This document shows positions 41,074-51,005 of a stretch of DNA of 64,000 nt, piece after piece. Position numbers and translations under genes: made by a program. This stretch comes from Sva-07 sp963728355 (GTDB lineage: Bacteria; Actinomycetota; Acidimicrobiia; Acidimicrobiales; Ilumatobacteraceae): assembly GCA_963728355.1 (NCBI GenBank), contig CAVSJQ010000004.1:124001-188000 (forward strand), in the 5' to 3' direction. The notes below the pieces were generated by a model, which was given only the letters and a program-made list of their open reading frames with translations, did no database searches and was not told where the DNA came from. Positions within the stretch are counted from its first letter, which is position 1; each line of letters starts with the position of its first letter.

Positions 41074-41664
41074 ATGGGCATCGTCAACGATGTGCTCGAC
41101 GACGGACTCGGCGGGCTGTCGCACAACGTCATCACCGGCAAACTCGAGGACCTGGTCAACTGGTCGAGGGCGCGCTCGTCGTGGCCGGCGTCGTTCGGGC
41201 TCGCCTGCTGCGCCATCGAGATGATGGCCACCGGCGGCGCGCACTACGACATCTCGCGGTTCGGGATGGAAGTGTTCCGTGCCTCGCCGCGTCAGGCCGA
41301 CATCATGATCGTCGCCGGGCGTGTCAGCCAGAAGATGGCGCCCGTACTGCGCCAGGTCTACGACCAGATGATGGAACCGAAGTGGGTCATCTCGATGGGT
41401 GTGTGCGCGTCCACCGGCGGCATGTTCAACAACTACGCCATCGTGCAGGGCGTCGACCAGATCGTGCCGATCGACGTCTACGCCCCCGGGTGCCCGCCCA
41501 CACCCGAAACGCTGATCCACGCGATCGAGACGTTGCACGGCCTGATCGAGAACGGCCAGATCCTCAAGCGTCGCAGCGAGACCGGCGCCGGAGCGAACGT
41601 GCATGTCGAGTACATCGAGCCCGGTGCGTCGCCGACGCCGGTCCTGCTCGGAGCGAAGAAGTGA
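41074..41664 (+). CDS. nuoB: NADH-quinone oxidoreductase subunit B
   Basis: 196 residues. It binds cluster N2, the last Fe-S centre before quinone, through the tandem Cys in FGLACCAIEM, the Cys in ISMGVCASTGGMF and the Cys in YAPGCPP; all four are present. A good AAAGGAG site precedes ATG 41074. Its stop overlaps the nuoC start (GTGA). Confidence 0.96.
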   Translation: MGIVNDVLDDGLGGLSHNVITGKLEDLVNWSRARSSWPASFGLACCAIEMMATGGAHYDISRFGMEVFRASPRQADIMIVAGRVSQKMAPVLRQVYDQMMEPKWVISMGVCASTGGMFNNYAIVQGVDQIVPIDVYAPGCPPTPETLIHAIETLHGLIENGQILKRRSETGAGANVHVEYIEPGASPTPVLLGAKK

Positions 41665-42104
41665 GCGATCACCAGGACGTCCGCCACGTCGCTCGCGAGC
41701 AGTATCTCGACACGGTGAAGGCGCTCGCCGACGAGGGCTACGGCATGTGTGTCGACCTGACCGCGGTCGACTACCTCGAGTTCACCGACCGTCGGCTTCC
41801 CGACGACGCCGAGGCCGCTCAGCGCTACGAGGTGGTCGTCAACCTGCTCGACATGGGCAACCGGCGCCGCCTGCGACTGCGCGTGCAGGTGCCCGAGGAC
41901 GATGCGACGCTGCCGACGCTCTTCGACGTCCATCCCGGCACCGAGGCAATGGAACGCGAGGTGTTCGACATGTTCGGCATCGCCTTCTCCGACCACCCCG
42001 ACCTCACCCGCATCCTGATGCCCGAGGACTGGGTCGGCCACCCGCTGCGCAAGGACTACGAGATCGGCCGCATCCCGGTGCAGTTCAAGGGAGCGAACAC
42101 CTGA
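41661..42104 (+). CDS. nuoC: NADH-quinone oxidoreductase subunit C
   Basis: 147 residues, the compact form of the 30-kDa subunit. The family signature is REVFDMFGIAFSDHPDLTRILMP, followed by the C-terminal GHPLRKDYEIGR. It is a structural subunit of the peripheral arm that packs on NuoD. GTG 41661 overlaps nuoB; the stop shares a base with the nuoD ATG. Confidence 0.94.
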   Translation: MSDHQDVRHVAREQYLDTVKALADEGYGMCVDLTAVDYLEFTDRRLPDDAEAAQRYEVVVNLLDMGNRRRLRLRVQVPEDDATLPTLFDVHPGTEAMEREVFDMFGIAFSDHPDLTRILMPEDWVGHPLRKDYEIGRIPVQFKGANT

Positions 42105-43486
42105 TGTCCGAGACGACGAGCACCGACACGACGACCCCCGACACGACCACCGCGTACTACCAGCGTTCGGTCGCCGGCACCGACGAGGGCGAACAGCAGC
42201 TGCGCCCCCGAAGCGAGCTCTCCGCCAAGGAGCTGATGCGCGAGGTCGGCGCCGTGCTGCGGATGTCCGAGGCCGACGCGGCCCGGCTCGGCGATCTCCC
42301 CGACGATCCCGACGAGGATCAGACGATGATCATCAACATGGGTCCGCAGCACCCGTCGACCCACGGCGTGTTGCGGCTGATGTTGGAACTCCAGGGAGAG
42401 ACCGTGCTGCGGTGCAAGCCGATCGTCGGCTATCTCCACACCGGCATGGAGAAGACCGGCGAACATCTGACCTACGCGCAAGGTGGCACCAACGTCACCC
42501 GCATGGACTACCTGAGCCCGATCGCCAACGAGCTCGTGTTCGCCATGGCGACCGAGCAGCTGCTCGGCATCGACGGCGACATCCCCGAACGTGCCGTCTG
42601 GATCCGGATGCTGATGGCGGAGATGAGCCGGATGGCCAGCCATCTGCTGTTCATGGCCACCAACGGCATGGACCTCGGCGCGGTGTCGATGATGATCTAC
42701 GGCTGGCGCGAGCGCGAAGAGGTGTTGCGGTTCTTCCAGGAGACCACCGGGCTGCGGATGAATCACAACTACGTCCGCCCCGGGGGTGTCGCCGCGGACC
42801 TGCCCCCAGGGTGGCGCGACGGCGTGCTGCGGATCCTCGATCTGTTGCCCGAGCGGCTCGACGAGTACGACACGTTGATGACCGGGCAGCCGATCTGGCG
42901 TGAGCGCCTCCAGGGCGTCGGAGTGATCACACCGCAGGAGGCGTTGGCGCTCGGCGCCACCGGCCCGATCCTTCGCTCGACCGGCGTCGAATGGGACCTG
43001 CGCCGCGATCAGCCCTACATGCACTACGACGAACTGGACTTCGACGTGATCGTCGGCTCGTACGGCGATGCGTTCGACCGTTACGCGATCCGCCTCGCCG
43101 AGATCCGCGAGTCGATGCGCATCGTCCACCAGATCCTCGACCGCATGCCCGCCGGTGACTTCCGGATCCAGGACAAGAAGGTGACCCCGCCACCGCGGGC
43201 GCGCATCGACGAGTCGATGGAGGCGCTCATCCACCACTTCAAGATCTTCACCGAGGGCTTCAAGGTCCCCGAGGGCGAGGTGTACGTCGGCATCGAGGCG
43301 CCACGCGGCGAGATCGGGTGTTACATCGTCAGCGACGGAAGCGCGACGCCGTACCGGATGCACGTGCGCGACCCGAGTTTCGTCAACATCCAGTGTCTGC
43401 CGCACATGATGCGCGGCGGATTGGTTGCCGATGCGGTGGCCGTGATCAGTAGCGTCGACCCGGTGCTCGGCGGGGTCGACAGGTGA
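42104..43486 (+). CDS. nuoD: NADH-quinone oxidoreductase subunit D
   Basis: 460 residues. An N-terminal extension rich in Thr and Asp (about 1-75) precedes the 49-kDa subunit core, which begins MGPQHPSTHGVLRL and ends in a terminal Asp-Arg region (LGGVDR). The quinone-site His and Tyr are in the HPSTHG and GYLHTGMEK segments. It forms the quinone pocket with NuoB. The start is ATG at 42104. Confidence 0.96.
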   Translation: MSETTSTDTTTPDTTTAYYQRSVAGTDEGEQQLRPRSELSAKELMREVGAVLRMSEADAARLGDLPDDPDEDQTMIINMGPQHPSTHGVLRLMLELQGETVLRCKPIVGYLHTGMEKTGEHLTYAQGGTNVTRMDYLSPIANELVFAMATEQLLGIDGDIPERAVWIRMLMAEMSRMASHLLFMATNGMDLGAVSMMIYGWREREEVLRFFQETTGLRMNHNYVRPGGVAADLPPGWRDGVLRILDLLPERLDEYDTLMTGQPIWRERLQGVGVITPQEALALGATGPILRSTGVEWDLRRDQPYMHYDELDFDVIVGSYGDAFDRYAIRLAEIRESMRIVHQILDRMPAGDFRIQDKKVTPPPRARIDESMEALIHHFKIFTEGFKVPEGEVYVGIEAPRGEIGCYIVSDGSATPYRMHVRDPSFVNIQCLPHMMRGGLVADAVAVISSVDPVLGGVDR

Positions 43487-43508
43487 GTCAGGTGAACGGA
43501 GTGGATCG

Positions 43509-44120
43509 GTGAGTCGACTGAACGACCACAACGTGGTGGTGGCCAAGGAGATCATCGCCCGGTACCCCAAGAAGAAGTCGGCGCTGATCCCGCTGGTGCA
43601 TCTCAGCCAGCAGCAGAACGGCTACGTCACCGAGGAGGCGATGCGTCACGTCGCAGAGCTGATCGACGTGACCCCCGCCGAGGTGTACGGCACCGCGTCG
43701 TTCTACGAGATGTTCCGCTTCGAGCCCACCGGCACGTACCTGATCAACGTCTGCAGCACGATGTCGTGTGCGCTCATGGGCGCCGACGACCTGATGCACC
43801 ACGCCGAGCGCACGCTGGGCGTCCGTGCCGGCTCCACGACCGCCGACGGTCTGATCACGTTGCAGCACGCCGAGTGCCAGGCGGCGTGCACCGAGGCACC
43901 GACGCTGCAGGTCAACTACCGGCACCGCTACCGGGTCACCCCGGAGGCGTTCGACGAACTGGTCGCCGATCTGCGCTCCGGGAAGCTCGACGCCGAGGTG
44001 CCCCCGCACGGCACGCTCGGGCGCAACCGCCAGCAGATCCCCGCCGACCGCGTGGTGGGCGCCCGTCACCCCGACGACGTCACCGACGGCCCGGCCTGGA
44101 TCCAAGTGAGCCCCGCATGA
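43509..44120 (+). CDS. nuoE: NADH-quinone oxidoreductase subunit E
   Basis: 203 residues of the 24-kDa subunit. The [2Fe-2S] cluster N1a ligands are Cys82 and Cys87 (VCSTMSC) and Cys123 and Cys127 (ECQAAC). A C-terminal extension of about 45 residues follows the thioredoxin-like fold. The start is GTG at 43509. The stop overlaps the nuoF ATG (ATGA at 44117). Confidence 0.95.
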   Translation: MSRLNDHNVVVAKEIIARYPKKKSALIPLVHLSQQQNGYVTEEAMRHVAELIDVTPAEVYGTASFYEMFRFEPTGTYLINVCSTMSCALMGADDLMHHAERTLGVRAGSTTADGLITLQHAECQAACTEAPTLQVNYRHRYRVTPEAFDELVADLRSGKLDAEVPPHGTLGRNRQQIPADRVVGARHPDDVTDGPAWIQVSPA

Positions 44121-45589
44121 CCAGCAACCACACCGGTGAATCGACCGACCGCGTCGTCAGCCCCTATCCGTGGGCGCCCGGGTACTACCCGAGCGACCGA
44201 CCTGCCGTGGTGACGTCGCGCTTCCAGTACGAAGACAGCCACACGCTCGAGCGGTATCTCGCCACCGGCGGCTACGAGGGCCTGCGCGCCGCGCTCGCGA
44301 AGGCACCCGCCGAAATCGCCGAGGAGGTCAAGAACTCGACGCTGCTCGGTCGTGGGGGCGCGGGCTTCCCCGCCGGCGTCAAGTGGGGCTTCACGCCGCA
44401 GGGCGTCTGGCCGCGCTACCTCGTCGTCAACGGTGACGAGTCCGAGCCCGGCACCTACAAGGACCGGCTCCTGATGGAGTGCGATCCGCACCAGCTGATC
44501 GAAGGGTCGCTGATCGCCTGCTACGCCGCAGGACTGTCGCAGTGCTTCCTCTACATCCGTGGCGAGATGCCGCTCGCACAGGAACGGGTGGCGCAGGCGT
44601 TGAACGACGCGTATGCCGCCGGATACATCGGCAAGAACATCCTCGGCACCGACTTCAGCGTCGACGTCGTCTTGCACTACGGCGCCGGCGCCTACATCGT
44701 CGGTGAGGAGACGGCGCTGATCGAATCGCTCGAAGGCGAGCGGGGCATGCCACGCCTGAAGCCGCCGTACTTCCCGGCGGCGGTTGGCCTGTACGGCCAG
44801 CCGACGATCGTCAACAACGTCGAGACGTTGTCGAACCTGCCGTTCATCGCCAAGGAGGGCGCGGCCGCCTACACCTCCATCGGCACGCCCACCTCGCCCG
44901 GCACCCGCATGATCGCCGTGTCCGGTCACGTGGTGCGCCCCGGCGTGTACGAGATCGTCAACGGCTCGACCACCTTCCGCGACCTGCTCTACGGTGACGA
45001 TTTCGCGCAGGGCATCCGCGACGGCAACGACCTCAAGGCATTCGTACCCGGCGGCGGTTCCGCCCCCTGGTTCCTGCCCGACCAGCTCGACGTGCCGTTC
45101 GAGGGCCCGCAGGCCGGCGCCGCCGGCTCGATGCTCGGCTCCGGCGCCGTGATGGTGATGGACTCGACCACCGACATCCCCGCCGCCGCACTCACGCTGG
45201 TGCGCTTCTACGCTCACGAGTCGTGCGGCAAGTGCGTGCCGTGCCGCGAGGGCGGAACGTGGCTGTACCGGCTGGTGCAGCGCATCGTCGACGGCCACGG
45301 CACCGATGCCGACCTGCAGACCATCCTCGACGTCGGCCAGACGATCTGTCCGGGTGACATGCCACACGCATCCAGCGAACGCCTCGGCCTCGAGGCCGTC
45401 CCGTTCCCGTACAAGATGACGACCATCTGCTTCCTCGGCCCGTCGGCCTACGTGCCGATCCACTCGGCGATCACGTTGTTCCCCGAGGAATTCGAGGCGA
45501 TCGTGTCGCCGGCGACCGAGCGTCGTGGCATCCCCGTCACCGCCGAACCCGTCACCGCCGAACCCGCCACCGCCGGAGCCGAACAGTGA
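44117..45589 (+). CDS. nuoF: NADH-quinone oxidoreductase subunit F
   Basis: 490 residues of the 51-kDa subunit, which binds NADH, FMN and cluster N3. The FMN loop is GRGGAGFPAGVKWG, NADH contacts lie in NGDESEPGTYKDR and the GEETALIESLEG segment, and N3 ligands are in ESCGKCVPCREG and TICPGDM. The tail repeats VTAEP twice and is probably disordered. ATG 44117 overlaps nuoE; nuoG follows by a four-base overlap. Confidence 0.96.
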   Translation: MTSNHTGESTDRVVSPYPWAPGYYPSDRPAVVTSRFQYEDSHTLERYLATGGYEGLRAALAKAPAEIAEEVKNSTLLGRGGAGFPAGVKWGFTPQGVWPRYLVVNGDESEPGTYKDRLLMECDPHQLIEGSLIACYAAGLSQCFLYIRGEMPLAQERVAQALNDAYAAGYIGKNILGTDFSVDVVLHYGAGAYIVGEETALIESLEGERGMPRLKPPYFPAAVGLYGQPTIVNNVETLSNLPFIAKEGAAAYTSIGTPTSPGTRMIAVSGHVVRPGVYEIVNGSTTFRDLLYGDDFAQGIRDGNDLKAFVPGGGSAPWFLPDQLDVPFEGPQAGAAGSMLGSGAVMVMDSTTDIPAAALTLVRFYAHESCGKCVPCREGGTWLYRLVQRIVDGHGTDADLQTILDVGQTICPGDMPHASSERLGLEAVPFPYKMTTICFLGPSAYVPIHSAITLFPEEFEAIVSPATERRGIPVTAEPVTAEPATAGAEQ

Positions 45590-48147
45590 GCGACGACACC
45601 ACCGACGAGAACACCATCGGCGACAACACCTCCGGCGAGACGACCGACGAGACGAAGGGTCGCACCGATTCGGCATCGCCCGACACGCCCGAGGTGGCAC
45701 CGACCGACGTCGAGTCCACCGAGGCCGCGGTCGACGAGGCACCCGAGGGCGTCGAAACCGTCGAGGAACATCCCGAACCCGAACCGGATCCGAACGCCGT
45801 CACCCTGTCGATCAACGGTCACGATGTCCCCGCGCACAAGGGCGACATGGTGATCCAGGCGGCGTTGCTCGCCGACGAGTACATCCCACACTTCTGCTAC
45901 CACCCGCGCATGAAGCCGGTCGGCATGTGCCGCCAGTGCATGGTCGAGGTCGAGGGACCGCGCGGACCGATGATGGTGGTGTCGTGCATGACCCCGGTCG
46001 CCGACGGTCAGGTGGTGCGCACCGACACCGAACAGGTGCGCCGGGCCCAGGAGGGCATGATCGAGCTGCTGCTCGTCAACCATCCGCTCGATTGCCCCGT
46101 CTGCGACAAGGGCGGCGAGTGCCCGCTACAGGATCAGGCGATGAGCCACGGTCCCGGCGAGTCGCGTTTCATCGAGGAGAAGCGCCACTTCGAGAAGCCG
46201 ATCCCGATCAGCGACCTCGTCTATCTCGACCGTGAACGGTGCATCCTGTGCGATCGCTGCACGCGGTTCGCCGACGAGGTCGCCGGCGACAAGCTGATCC
46301 ACTTCATCAGCCGCGGCAACGACACCCAGGTCATGACGTTCCCCGACGAGCCGTTCGTCTCGTACTTCTCGGGCAACACGGTGCAGATCTGTCCGGTCGG
46401 GGCGTTGACCGCCAAGCCGTACCGCTTCGCCGCACGGCCGTGGGACCTGTCGAAACGCGAATCGACCTGCACGACGTGCTCGGTCGGCTGTCGCATGGTC
46501 ATCCAGTCGAGCCGTGACGAACTCCTGCGCTACCAGGGCGTCGACTCCGACCCGGTCAACTGGAGCTGGTTGTGCGACCGGGGCCGCTTCGACTTCGAAG
46601 CGGTCAACTCCAGCCAGCGCCTCGCGGCTCCGATGGTGAAGTCCGCCACCGGCCTGGTCCCGGCGAGCTGGAACGTCGCACTGCGCGCGGCGGCATCGCT
46701 CATCACCGAGGCACTTGCCGAGGGTGGACCCGACAGCATCGGACTGCTCGGCGGCGCACGCGGCTCGAACGAGGATGCGTTCGCCTGGGCGCAGCTCGCC
46801 GACTCGATCGGCATCTCCCATCGCGACGCCCAGCTGGGCGATGGTCTGCCGGCGGAGATCCTCGGACTCGACCGGGCGACGATCGACGATGCGGCGCACG
46901 CCGGCACGGTCATCCTGCTCGGACCCGACCTCAAAGAAGAGCTCCCGGTGCTGTACCTGCGCCTGCGCGACGCCGCCGACAAGCACGACACCCGGATCAT
47001 CGAGTTCTCCACGATCGAGACCGGCATGTCGCCGTACACCTGGAAGTCCATCCGCTACGAGCCCGGCACGCAGCAGGCCGCCGTCGCCAAGGCGCTCGCC
47101 GATGCCGACATCGCCGAACAGCTCGGCAGTGGCAACGTCGTCGTGGTCGCCGGTCGTCCCAACCTGGCCGAGTCGGCCGAGGCGACCGTCGCGGCGCTGC
47201 AGACGATCCTCGACGGATGCCCCGGCGCCACCGTGCTGCCCGCCCTGCGGCGTGGCAACGTCGTCGGTGCGCTCTCGGTCGGGCTGGCCCCGGCCGACGC
47301 CGACCACGACGGCCTCGCCACCCTGCGTGCCGCCGCGGAAGGTCGCCTCGAGCTGCTCGTGCTGCTCGGCGCCGACCCGCTCAACGACTGCCCGGACGCC
47401 GACCTGGCTCGTCGCGCGATCGCCGGTGCCCGACGCGTGCTCTCGATCGACACGTTCGCAACGGAGTCCACCCAGCATGCCGACGTCGTGCTCGCGGCAG
47501 CCGCCTACGGCGAGAAGGCTGGCACCACCACCAACATCGAAGGCCGCGTGTCGACGCTGGCCCAGCAGGTCACCGCCACCGGCACGAGCCGGCCCGACTG
47601 GATGATCGCCGTCGAACTCGGCCTGCTGATCGGCGACCAGTCGTTCGGAGCCGACCATCCGCTGCGCGGCGTGTCGACCGTCGACGATGTCACCGCACTG
47701 CTCTCGACCACCGTTGCGACCTTCTCCCCGGTGACGGCCACGACCCTCCGTGAGCAGCCCGACGGCGTGCTCACGGCACCGCAACCGGGGGCGCTGCCCG
47801 ACGTGTCCTTCTCTGCACCGGGTCGGAACAGCTATGACTATCGGTTGGTGGTGAGTCGCAAGTTGTACGACCGAGCAGTGATGACGCAGATGTCGCGGTC
47901 GCTCGCGAAGCTGGCGCCAGGCTCAGCGCTGCACGTCCATCCGCTCGACCTCGACAGCCTCGGGGTGGCCGAGGGCGACGACGTCAAGGTCGTCAGCGCC
48001 AGAGCCGCCAGCGTGCTGCCGATCACGGCCAACCCTCGCGTGCCGCGCGGTGTGGTGTGGTCGCCGTTCAATCAGGGTGCCGGCACGATCGAGGACATCG
48101 TCGACGGTGCCGCCGCCACCACCGATGTCAGGATCGAGCGCATCTGA
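45586..48147 (+). CDS. nuoG: NADH-quinone oxidoreductase subunit G
   Basis: 853 residues. An acidic N-terminal extension (1-70, Asp/Glu/Thr-rich) precedes a [2Fe-2S] domain (FCYHPRMKPVGMCRQCMVEV), the His-Cys3 site (LDCPVCDKGGECPLQ) and a [4Fe-4S] site (CILCDRCTRF). A further Cys set follows in CTTCSVGC, and a large molybdopterin-oxidoreductase-like domain without an obvious catalytic role makes up the rest. It is the largest electron-transfer subunit of complex I. GTG 45586 overlaps nuoF; the stop overlaps nuoH. Confidence 0.95.
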   Translation: MSDDTTDENTIGDNTSGETTDETKGRTDSASPDTPEVAPTDVESTEAAVDEAPEGVETVEEHPEPEPDPNAVTLSINGHDVPAHKGDMVIQAALLADEYIPHFCYHPRMKPVGMCRQCMVEVEGPRGPMMVVSCMTPVADGQVVRTDTEQVRRAQEGMIELLLVNHPLDCPVCDKGGECPLQDQAMSHGPGESRFIEEKRHFEKPIPISDLVYLDRERCILCDRCTRFADEVAGDKLIHFISRGNDTQVMTFPDEPFVSYFSGNTVQICPVGALTAKPYRFAARPWDLSKRESTCTTCSVGCRMVIQSSRDELLRYQGVDSDPVNWSWLCDRGRFDFEAVNSSQRLAAPMVKSATGLVPASWNVALRAAASLITEALAEGGPDSIGLLGGARGSNEDAFAWAQLADSIGISHRDAQLGDGLPAEILGLDRATIDDAAHAGTVILLGPDLKEELPVLYLRLRDAADKHDTRIIEFSTIETGMSPYTWKSIRYEPGTQQAAVAKALADADIAEQLGSGNVVVVAGRPNLAESAEATVAALQTILDGCPGATVLPALRRGNVVGALSVGLAPADADHDGLATLRAAAEGRLELLVLLGADPLNDCPDADLARRAIAGARRVLSIDTFATESTQHADVVLAAAAYGEKAGTTTNIEGRVSTLAQQVTATGTSRPDWMIAVELGLLIGDQSFGADHPLRGVSTVDDVTALLSTTVATFSPVTATTLREQPDGVLTAPQPGALPDVSFSAPGRNSYDYRLVVSRKLYDRAVMTQMSRSLAKLAPGSALHVHPLDLDSLGVAEGDDVKVVSARAASVLPITANPRVPRGVVWSPFNQGAGTIEDIVDGAAATTDVRIERI

Positions 48148-49400
48148 TGTTCGCGACCGACCCGCTGCTCGACGGTGGCCTGCTCTGGACCCCGCTGTTG
48201 ATCATCATCGCCAAGGTGCTGATCATCTTCGTCCTCGGCCTGGTCTCGACGATGCTGATGATCTGGTACGAGCGCAAGGTCGTCTCGGGCATGCACAACC
48301 GTGTCGGCCCCAACAAGGCCGGCCCGTGGGGCATCCTCCAGAGCCTCGCCGACGGCATCAAGGCCTTCTTCAAGGAAGATCTGTTGCCCACGCGCGCCGA
48401 TCGCATCGTGTTCCGCCTCGCTCCGTTCCTGTCGTTCGTGCCGGGATTCCTCATCTGGTCGGTCATCCCGCTCGGCGGCGACTTCTCCGACGGTGGTGAC
48501 GGCACCGTCGAGATCTTCGGCGAGACCACACTGGTCCAACTCGCCGACCCGCCGATCGGCATCCTGCTCGTGCTCGCACTGTCGTCGATCGCCGTCTACG
48601 GCATCATGCTCGCCGGCTGGTCGAGTGGCTCGAAGTACCCGCTGCTCGGGTCGGTGCGCGCCTCGGCGCAGATGATCTCCTACGAGGCGGCGCTCGGCCT
48701 CAGCCTCGCCGCCGTCCTGCTCTCGTCGGGGACGCTGTCGACGAACGGCATCGTGCAGGGCCAGAACAGCTTCGTCGACTGGAACGTCATCTCCACGGGC
48801 ATCGTGCCGTTCGTCATCTTCCTGATCGCCGCCACGGCCGAACTCAACCGCCCGCCGTTCGACCTCGTCGAGGCCGAACAGGAGCTCGTCGGCGGGTTCA
48901 ACACCGAGTACTCGGGCATCCGATTCGCGCTGTTCTTCCTCGCCGAGTTCATGGGTGTCGTCACGATGAGCGCCGTGATGGTCACGCTCTTCTTCGGTGG
49001 GCCGCAGGGGCTGTTCGACATCCCGCTGATCCCCGGCGCGATCGAAGGAACGCTGTGGTTCTTCGTGAAGCTGATGGGTTTCTTGTACCTGTACGTGTGG
49101 CTGCGTGCGACGTTGCCGCGGCTGCGCTACGACCAGCTGATGGACTTCGGCTGGAAGATCCTGATCCCGATCGCGCTCGGCTGGTTCCTGCTCCTTGCCG
49201 CGCTGCGCGAGTTCTCACCCGACGGCGAGTTCGGCGACAGCTTGCGCGTGGTGTTGATCGCGTTCGCGGTCGGCGCCGTCGCGGTCACGCTGTTCGGCGC
49301 CGCGCTCAAGGTCAGTGCCCGCAACCGCGTCGCGGCAGGAAGTGGCTACGAACCGGTTGACACCGCCACTCGAAGCACCCAGAAGGGAGCGAACGTCTGA
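48147..49400 (+). CDS. nuoH: NADH-quinone oxidoreductase subunit H
   Basis: 417 residues with eight or nine membrane helices. The first cytoplasmic loop (YERKVVSGMHNRVGPNKAG) and the later TAELNRPPFDLVEAEQEL segment line the quinone entry channel and carry the conserved acidic residues of the E-channel. The C-terminal tail is polar. The ATG at 48147 overlaps the nuoG stop (TGATG). Confidence 0.95.
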   Translation: MFATDPLLDGGLLWTPLLIIIAKVLIIFVLGLVSTMLMIWYERKVVSGMHNRVGPNKAGPWGILQSLADGIKAFFKEDLLPTRADRIVFRLAPFLSFVPGFLIWSVIPLGGDFSDGGDGTVEIFGETTLVQLADPPIGILLVLALSSIAVYGIMLAGWSSGSKYPLLGSVRASAQMISYEAALGLSLAAVLLSSGTLSTNGIVQGQNSFVDWNVISTGIVPFVIFLIAATAELNRPPFDLVEAEQELVGGFNTEYSGIRFALFFLAEFMGVVTMSAVMVTLFFGGPQGLFDIPLIPGAIEGTLWFFVKLMGFLYLYVWLRATLPRLRYDQLMDFGWKILIPIALGWFLLLAALREFSPDGEFGDSLRVVLIAFAVGAVAVTLFGAALKVSARNRVAAGSGYEPVDTATRSTQKGANV

Positions 49401-50083
49401 TGGGATACCTCGAAGGATTCGGCGTCACGATTCGCCAGCACCGCATCTTCGGCGGCAAGCGCGTCACCACGGAGTACTCCGGTGGCCGGCGTGCCAAGCG
49501 GCGTGGCGACGACGCCCGTGACGTCGAGCACGACGAGAAGCTGCCGCGCCCCGAGCGGCTGCACGGCCGTCACGTGCTCAACCGCTACGAGGACGGCATG
49601 GAGAAGTGCATCGGCTGCGAACTGTGCGCCGGCGTCTGTCCCGCCGACTGCATCTACGTGCGCGGTGCCGACAACGATCCGGAGAACCCGACGTCGCCGG
49701 GCGAGCGCTTCGGCTGGATCTACGAGATCAACTACCTGCGCTGCATCCATTGCGACATGTGTGTCGAGGCGTGCCCCACCGAGGCGATCACCGAGTCGAA
49801 GCTGTTCGAGTTCTCGTTCACCAACCGCAAGGACGCGATCTACACCAAGGCCGAGCTCGTCGTCGACGACGAGGGCATGCCGAAGAAGCTGCCCTGGGAG
49901 GACTGGCGCGAGGGCGACGACCTGTTCACCAGCGGGTGGATGCGTGCCACGTCGCCGTCGGGTGACGCAACGTTCGAGGGACACGCGGGCTGGAGCGGCG
50001 AACTCGGCTACGGCGTGCGCGAACCCGAGCCCACGCAGGACCTGCGCGATGCGTCCAAGACCGTTCGGGTGGTCGAGCGGTGA
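49400..50083 (+). CDS. nuoI: NADH-quinone oxidoreductase subunit I
   Basis: 227 residues with the two [4Fe-4S] sites N6a and N6b: CIGCELCAGVCP and CIHCDMCVEACP. The N-terminal part (VTIRQHRIFGGKRVTTEY) replaces the usual membrane-facing helix, and the C-terminal tail (about 165-227) is long and rich in Trp/Gly/Asp. It relays electrons from NuoG to NuoB. ATG 49400 overlaps the nuoH stop, and nuoJ follows with a four-base overlap. Confidence 0.95.
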   Translation: MGYLEGFGVTIRQHRIFGGKRVTTEYSGGRRAKRRGDDARDVEHDEKLPRPERLHGRHVLNRYEDGMEKCIGCELCAGVCPADCIYVRGADNDPENPTSPGERFGWIYEINYLRCIHCDMCVEACPTEAITESKLFEFSFTNRKDAIYTKAELVVDDEGMPKKLPWEDWREGDDLFTSGWMRATSPSGDATFEGHAGWSGELGYGVREPEPTQDLRDASKTVRVVER

Positions 50084-50664
50084 ACGACACCACCTTCCTC
50101 GAGTACGTCGTCTTCTTCTCCGCCGCGGTCATGATCCTCGGCGGTGCCATCGGTGTGATCGCGCTGAAGAGCCCGGTGCATGCAGCGCTCGGGCTGGTGC
50201 TCACGCTGTTCGGCGTCGCGGTCCAGTTCGTCGCGATGGAGGCCAACTTCCTCGCCGCCGTCCAGGTCATCGTGTACGCGGGTGCGATCGTGGTGTTGTT
50301 TCTCTTCGTGATCATGCTGCTCGGCATCGACGAGTCGATGGACCTCTCGATCGAGCCGATCCCGATCCAACGGCCGCTGGCCGGCGTGATGGCGCTCGGC
50401 CTCGTCGGCCTGCTGGGGGCGGCGATCGTGCGCGCCGAGGACGCCCTGGTCATCAACCCCGGCACCGGCATCGACACCGCTCGCGACACCGGCAACAACG
50501 ACGCCAACATCCAGCAGCTCGCCGCCAACCTCTACGGCGACCACGTGTTCGCCTTCCAGCTCACGTCGGTGCTGCTCATCGTGGCGGTTGCAGGAACCGT
50601 CCTGCTCACCCGCAAGTGGCCGCGCGGCGCCGGTGCCACCGACTCCGAGAGCAGCGACGCATGA
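50080..50664 (+). CDS. nuoJ: NADH-quinone oxidoreductase subunit J
   Basis: 194 residues with five membrane helices. The conserved segment VQVIVYAGAIVVLFLFVIMLL contains helix 3, whose pi-bulge takes part in proton pumping. The region between helices 4 and 5 is hydrophilic (about 125-160). GTG 50080 overlaps nuoI. A 25-base gap separates it from nuoK. Confidence 0.94.
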   Translation: MNDTTFLEYVVFFSAAVMILGGAIGVIALKSPVHAALGLVLTLFGVAVQFVAMEANFLAAVQVIVYAGAIVVLFLFVIMLLGIDESMDLSIEPIPIQRPLAGVMALGLVGLLGAAIVRAEDALVINPGTGIDTARDTGNNDANIQQLAANLYGDHVFAFQLTSVLLIVAVAGTVLLTRKWPRGAGATDSESSDA

Positions 50665-50689
50665 TCTGCCGCTCACCAGGGCTGGGCTC

Positions 50690-51001
50690 ATGATCGCCGC
50701 CGTCGCCACGTCGTCGTACCTGCTGCTCGCCGCGCTGCTCTTCTCCATCGGCGCAATGGGGCTGGTCATCCGTCGCAACCCGCTGATCATGTTCATGTGT
50801 GTCGAGCTGATGCTCAACGCCGCAAACCTCACCTTCGTGGCCCTCGCCACCCAGCTCGGCGACATCAACGGCCAGACCGCCGTGTTCTTCGTGATGGTCG
50901 TCGCCGCCGCCGAGGTCGTGGTCGGCCTCGGCATCCTCGTTTCGATCCTGCGCCGCCGCCCCGGCGCCACCGCCGACGACCTCGCGGAACTGAAGGGCTG
51001 A
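50690..51001 (+). CDS. nuoK: NADH-quinone oxidoreductase subunit K
   Basis: 103 residues with three helices, the usual NuoK size. The two buried Glu are present, in FMCVELMLNAANLTF and VAAAEVVVGLGIL. They form part of the proton path through the membrane arm. ATG 50690 lies after a weak GGG-containing site; nuoL starts five bases after the stop. Confidence 0.95.
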   Translation: MIAAVATSSYLLLAALLFSIGAMGLVIRRNPLIMFMCVELMLNAANLTFVALATQLGDINGQTAVFFVMVVAAAEVVVGLGILVSILRRRPGATADDLAELKG

Positions 51002-51005
51002 CGCC